In this document: one piece after another, positions 6,789 through 8,645 of the stretch | Numbering within the stretch: the first letter of the stretch is position 1 | Layout of the letters: each line of letters opens with the position of its first letter | NCBI GenBank assembly: GCA_964571275.1 | Contig: CAZNCQ010000303.1 | Span: 1-8,645 of the forward strand | Length of the DNA: 8,645 bases | Direction of reading: 5' to 3' | DNA from: DASRQZ01 sp964571275 | GTDB lineage: Bacteria; Myxococcota_A; Polyangia; Fen-1088 | Program-made: the position numbers and the translations under genes | Notes under the pieces: generated by a model | The model's database searches: none | What the model saw: only the letters and a program-made list of their open reading frames with translations | What the model was told of the DNA's origin: nothing

Positions 6789-6802
6789 GCTCGCCGGCGA
6801 GC
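6789..6802. repeat. 14-bp perfect palindrome at the 3' end of the lipoprotein gene
   Basis: GCTCGCCGGCGAGC is a perfect palindrome ending on the first base of the lipoprotein stop codon (minus strand). In RNA it would fold as a 5-bp stem with a CCGG loop, just ahead of the main terminator. It may simply be a small 3' stabilising hairpin. Confidence 0.4.
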
Positions 6803-8085
6803 TAGTTCTGGATCGAATAGCGGAGGATCGCTCCTCCGGCACCGACGGCCCAGATGTCTCCGGCGTCGAGGCCCCAGATGCTGCCGGCGGTCAGCGAAGT
6901 GGGTGAGGCCGACCAGGCACTGCCGTTCCAGTGCAACATAACGCCACCCGATTGGTCGCCACCGAGCGCCCAGGCATTGTCCGGAGCACTCGCCCACAAG
7001 CCGACCAAGCTGTAGGTGCCGTTGAGCGGAACGCTCGACCAGACGGCTCCGTTCCAGTGCTGGATTGTAGCCAGACCGCTTCCGCGGACAGCCCAAAGAT
7101 CATTCGGTCCGCTTCCACGCATGCCGTCAGTGGAGCCGATGCCACCGGCGTCGACCGCAGACCATGATGCGCCCGTCCAATGAATGAGTGCGTCGCCGGT
7201 CGACCACACGTCGGCGGGCCCCGTGCCCCAGACCCCGCCATAAAGATCCTCCGTCGTGGAGCTGGGAACCGAGGACCAGAACGATCCGTTCCAGTGAAGA
7301 ACGGTTCCTTTGGCGCCAGCGGCCCAAACGTCATTCGGCCCGCTTCCCCAGACACCGTCGAGCTCCATGGTCGTGCCGCTGGTGACTGGCGACCACGTGG
7401 AGCCGTTCCAATGCAGAATGACCCCGGAGATTCCCACCGCCCAGATATCGTTAGCGCCGCTGCCCCATAGTCCCATGAGACCTTGGTTCGTTCCAGCCGT
7501 GACCATCGCCCAAAAGGTGCCGTTCCAATAAAGGAAATCGCTTGGAAAACCGACGATGACCCAGACTGCGTTCGGTGCACTCCCCCATGGGCTGCGCAGT
7601 TGTTGAGTCGTTCCGCTGCTGACCGGCGTCCAGGTTCCCACGGCACCAGCAGCTCCGCCCACGCTCGAGTCTCCGTTGCTCCCAGTGTTCGCGTCGGCTC
7701 CGCCGTCGCGGCTTCCTCCAGCACCATTCCCGCCAATCGCGCTGCCGCCGAGTCCCATTCCTCCTGTGCCGATCGCGCCGCCCGTGCCCACGGGTATGTC
7801 GATCGGCGCGTCGTGCGTCGTGTCGGTCCCTCCGGCGTCCTGCCCGCCACCCATGCCGGCACCGCCGCTTCCGCTCGAGCCGCCGGAGCCACCTTGGGAA
7901 GCGCCATCGGTCGCGACCGCGTCGCCACCTCCGCCATCGTTGGGTGCGACCCGGTACTGCGTGCAGGCCGAGACGGTCAGCAGTAACGTCAGCGCCGGAA
8001 TCCGGAGGACGTGCTCGGCCCGGAGGCCATTCCGGTCAGAGAAACGCGCTGCAGATAAATTCGCCACGAGGCACCTCACGCCCAT
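6802..8085 (-). CDS. lipoprotein with Gly/Ser-rich stalk and seven-repeat beta-propeller-like domain
   Basis: A 427-residue predicted lipoprotein. Hydrophobic IPALTLLLTVSAC gives a lipobox with Cys41 as the acylated residue. A Gly/Ser/Asp-rich low-complexity stalk follows (about 49-150). Seven repeats of 38-42 residues then run to the end, starting near 151, 191, 230, 269, 307, 348 and 390. Each has the pattern W-S-x-V, WGSGPNDVWAVG and ILHWNG, and seven such units suggest a seven-bladed beta-propeller. It is probably displayed at the outer membrane; the residue after the Cys is Thr, not a retention-type Asp. Ligand and function are unknown. The ATG at 8085 is chosen over one at 8208 because it has a GGAGA Shine-Dalgarno and because the upstream ATG overlaps a TTGACA -35 element. 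GC at third positions looks lower (about 77% in a sampled stretch) than in neighbouring genes, consistent with a fast-evolving or acquired surface gene. Confidence 0.85.
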   Translation of the reverse strand: MGVRCLVANLSAARFSDRNGLRAEHVLRIPALTLLLTVSACTQYRVAPNDGGGGDAVATDGASQGGSGGSSGSGGAGMGGGQDAGGTDTTHDAPIDIPVGTGGAIGTGGMGLGGSAIGGNGAGGSRDGGADANTGSNGDSSVGGAAGAVGTWTPVSSGTTQQLRSPWGSAPNAVWVIVGFPSDFLYWNGTFWAMVTAGTNQGLMGLWGSGANDIWAVGISGVILHWNGSTWSPVTSGTTMELDGVWGSGPNDVWAAGAKGTVLHWNGSFWSSVPSSTTEDLYGGVWGTGPADVWSTGDALIHWTGASWSAVDAGGIGSTDGMRGSGPNDLWAVRGSGLATIQHWNGAVWSSVPLNGTYSLVGLWASAPDNAWALGGDQSGGVMLHWNGSAWSASPTSLTAGSIWGLDAGDIWAVGAGGAILRYSIQN

Positions 8086-8159
8086 CTGAGCTTTCTCCGT
8101 TTTCGGTCCCCATGCGCCGCGGTTGCGTCCCCGGCGCAAATTTCGTCCGGCGTGCTTTT

Positions 8160-8182
8160 CGCTCACAAACGGTTTGCGAGCG
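8160..8182. promoter_or_regulatory. operator-like inverted repeat near the lipoprotein transcription start
   Basis: Arms CGCTCACAAAC (8160-8170) and GTTTGCGAGCG (8172-8182) form an 11-bp inverted repeat with one mismatch around a single central base. It would span about -5 to +18 of the promoter predicted at 8184-8213. That is a classic place for a repressor site, although a 5'-leader stem is an alternative reading. Confidence 0.4.
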
Positions 8183-8183
8183 G

Positions 8184-8213
8184 AACATCCGTTAGGAGCG
8201 CCGCACATGTCAA
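8184..8213 (-). promoter_or_regulatory. putative sigma-70-type promoter of the lipoprotein gene
   Basis: The minus strand carries a perfect -35 TTGACA (8213-8208), then an 18-bp spacer, then GATGTT (8189-8184), a weak -10 (3/6). Transcription would start near 8177, giving a leader of about 90 nt before the ATG at 8085. The -35 is strong and the -10 is poor, so confidence is limited. Confidence 0.35.
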
Positions 8214-8252
8214 GCGCCCCGTCCCTCTGTGAAACCGGCCTCAGAAAACAAG

Positions 8253-8292
8253 ATGGGCCGCCGCGAATCCGTCGCGGCGGCCCATTCTTTTT
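8253..8292. terminator. rho-independent terminator downstream of the MYXO-CTERM gene
   Basis: A perfect 14-bp stem, ATGGGCCGCCGCGA (8253-8266) with TCGCGGCGGCCCAT (8272-8285), has a 5-nt loop. It is flanked by TCTTTTTG on the plus side and, reading the minus strand, by CTTGTTTTC. It lies about 30 bp beyond the stop codon of the minus-strand gene ending at 8314, and upstream of the lipoprotein promoter. The 12-bp core stem is identical to that at 6744-6770. Confidence 0.88.
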
Positions 8293-8313
8293 GCTGCTGG
8301 TGCGGCGCTGCCG

Positions 8314-8645
8314 TTAGCGGCGGCGGCGGCGGCGCGCGGTCATCACGATGCCGGCCAGCGCCAGCAATGAAACGCTCGCGCTCAGGCTCTGGCTGTTCGA
8401 CGCCGTCGAGCACGAGCAACCGCTGCTGCTCGAGGTCGTGGCGCTGTCCTTGCCCGCGTCGGCCGGCTTCACGTCGGTGCCGGTGCCCGTGTCCACCTTC
8501 GCGTCGGTGCCCGTGCCCGTGTCCACCTTTGCGTCGGTCCCCGTATCCGCCTTCGCGTCGGTCCCCGTGCTCGTATCCGTCGCGGTGTCAGCCTTCACGT
8601 CGGTCGTGCCCGTGTCTGCCTTCACGTCGGTGCCGCTATCAAGCG
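8314..8645 (-). CDS. surface protein C-terminus with MYXO-CTERM sorting tail (5' truncated by window end)
   Basis: The frame stays open to the right edge of the window, so only the C-terminal ~110 residues are visible. They begin with a Thr/Asp/Gly/Lys repeat stalk (units such as TGTDAKVD). A Ser-rich segment with GCSCS follows, then a short hydrophobic helix (SLLALAGIVM) and a terminal run of six Arg. This Gly-Cys / transmembrane / Arg-cluster order is the MYXO-CTERM sorting signal of Myxococcota, whose members are exported, anchored or cleaved at this tail and displayed at the cell surface. The first in-window start-like codon (GTG at 8625) lies inside the repeats and is not taken as the real start. 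The functional N-terminal part is outside the window, so the protein's role cannot be told. Confidence 0.85.
   Translation of the reverse strand, partial: LDSGTDVKADTGTTDVKADTATDTSTGTDAKADTGTDAKVDTGTGTDAKVDTGTGTDVKPADAGKDSATTSSSSGCSCSTASNSQSLSASVSLLALAGIVMTARRRRRR
8467..8645. repeat. degenerate coding tandem repeat (24-42 bp units)
   Basis: Units beginning CTTCRCGTCGGT recur at 8467, 8497, 8527 (as CTTTGCGTCGGT), 8551, 8593 and 8620, and the array reaches the window edge. The first two units are 30 bp and nearly identical; later ones are 24, 42 and 27 bp, all multiples of three, so the reading frame is kept. On the minus strand they encode the T-G-T-D-x-K-x-D stalk of the MYXO-CTERM protein. 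Confidence 0.85.

Noticed and set aside
8086..8208. An upstream ATG (8208) giving a longer lipoprotein
   Set aside because: It overlaps a perfect TTGACA -35 element and lacks a Shine-Dalgarno. It also puts more than 80 residues before the lipobox Cys; the ATG at 8085 has GGAGA upstream.
8467..8645. Tandem repeats as a CRISPR array
   Set aside because: Units are contiguous, lack unique spacers, keep an open reading frame and encode a low-complexity protein stalk.

Overview
This is a high-GC (roughly 70%) window from a bacterium that is most likely a member of the Myxococcota (Polyangia/Myxococcia type). Three things point there: a C-terminal MYXO-CTERM (GC-transmembrane-RRR) sorting tail at the right edge, a Ser/Thr kinase with a C-terminal TPR array of the myxobacterial kind at the left edge, and an FHA-domain sigma-54 activator. 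A Gly/Ser-rich lipoprotein with 'WGSGPNDVWAVG' repeats fits the same group. No tRNA, rRNA, CRISPR array or mobile element was seen.

Left region (1-4539), signalling and transcription control. A truncated Ser/Thr protein kinase with TPR repeats (+) converges on, and overlaps by 23 bp, an ECF-type sigma factor gene (-). Upstream of the sigma factor on the same strand is an FHA / degenerate-GGDEF-like / AAA+ / Fis-HTH enhancer-binding protein (EBP). The 190-bp gap between EBP and sigma factor holds a good sigma-54 promoter (GG-N10-GC, TTGCT at -12) reading into the sigma factor gene. About 108 and 149 bp upstream of its predicted start are two copies of a perfect inverted repeat, TTGCTC-N5-GAGCAA, with centres 41 bp (about four helical turns) apart. 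The simplest reading is a relay: kinase signal, phospho-threonine recognition by the FHA-EBP, sigma-54 transcription, then an ECF sigma factor. The kinase link is inferred from proximity only.

Middle region (4640-6677), cell division. A compact minC-minD-minE operon (+), divergent from the EBP gene, encodes the complete Min oscillator that keeps FtsZ rings away from the poles. It ends at a strong hairpin terminator shared with the convergent gene. A full MinCDE set is notable because the model myxobacterium Myxococcus xanthus lacks Min and uses PomXYZ.

Right region (6744-8645), cell surface. A lipoprotein gene (-) encodes a lipobox, a Gly/Ser-rich stalk of about 100 residues and seven ~40-residue repeats that suggest a seven-bladed beta-propeller. 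It has a putative promoter with a palindrome near the predicted start. Near-identical hairpin terminators lie downstream of its stop and downstream of the next gene's stop. The last gene (-), cut by the window end, encodes a Thr/Asp/Lys repeat stalk ending in a MYXO-CTERM tail; its DNA is a degenerate tandem repeat.
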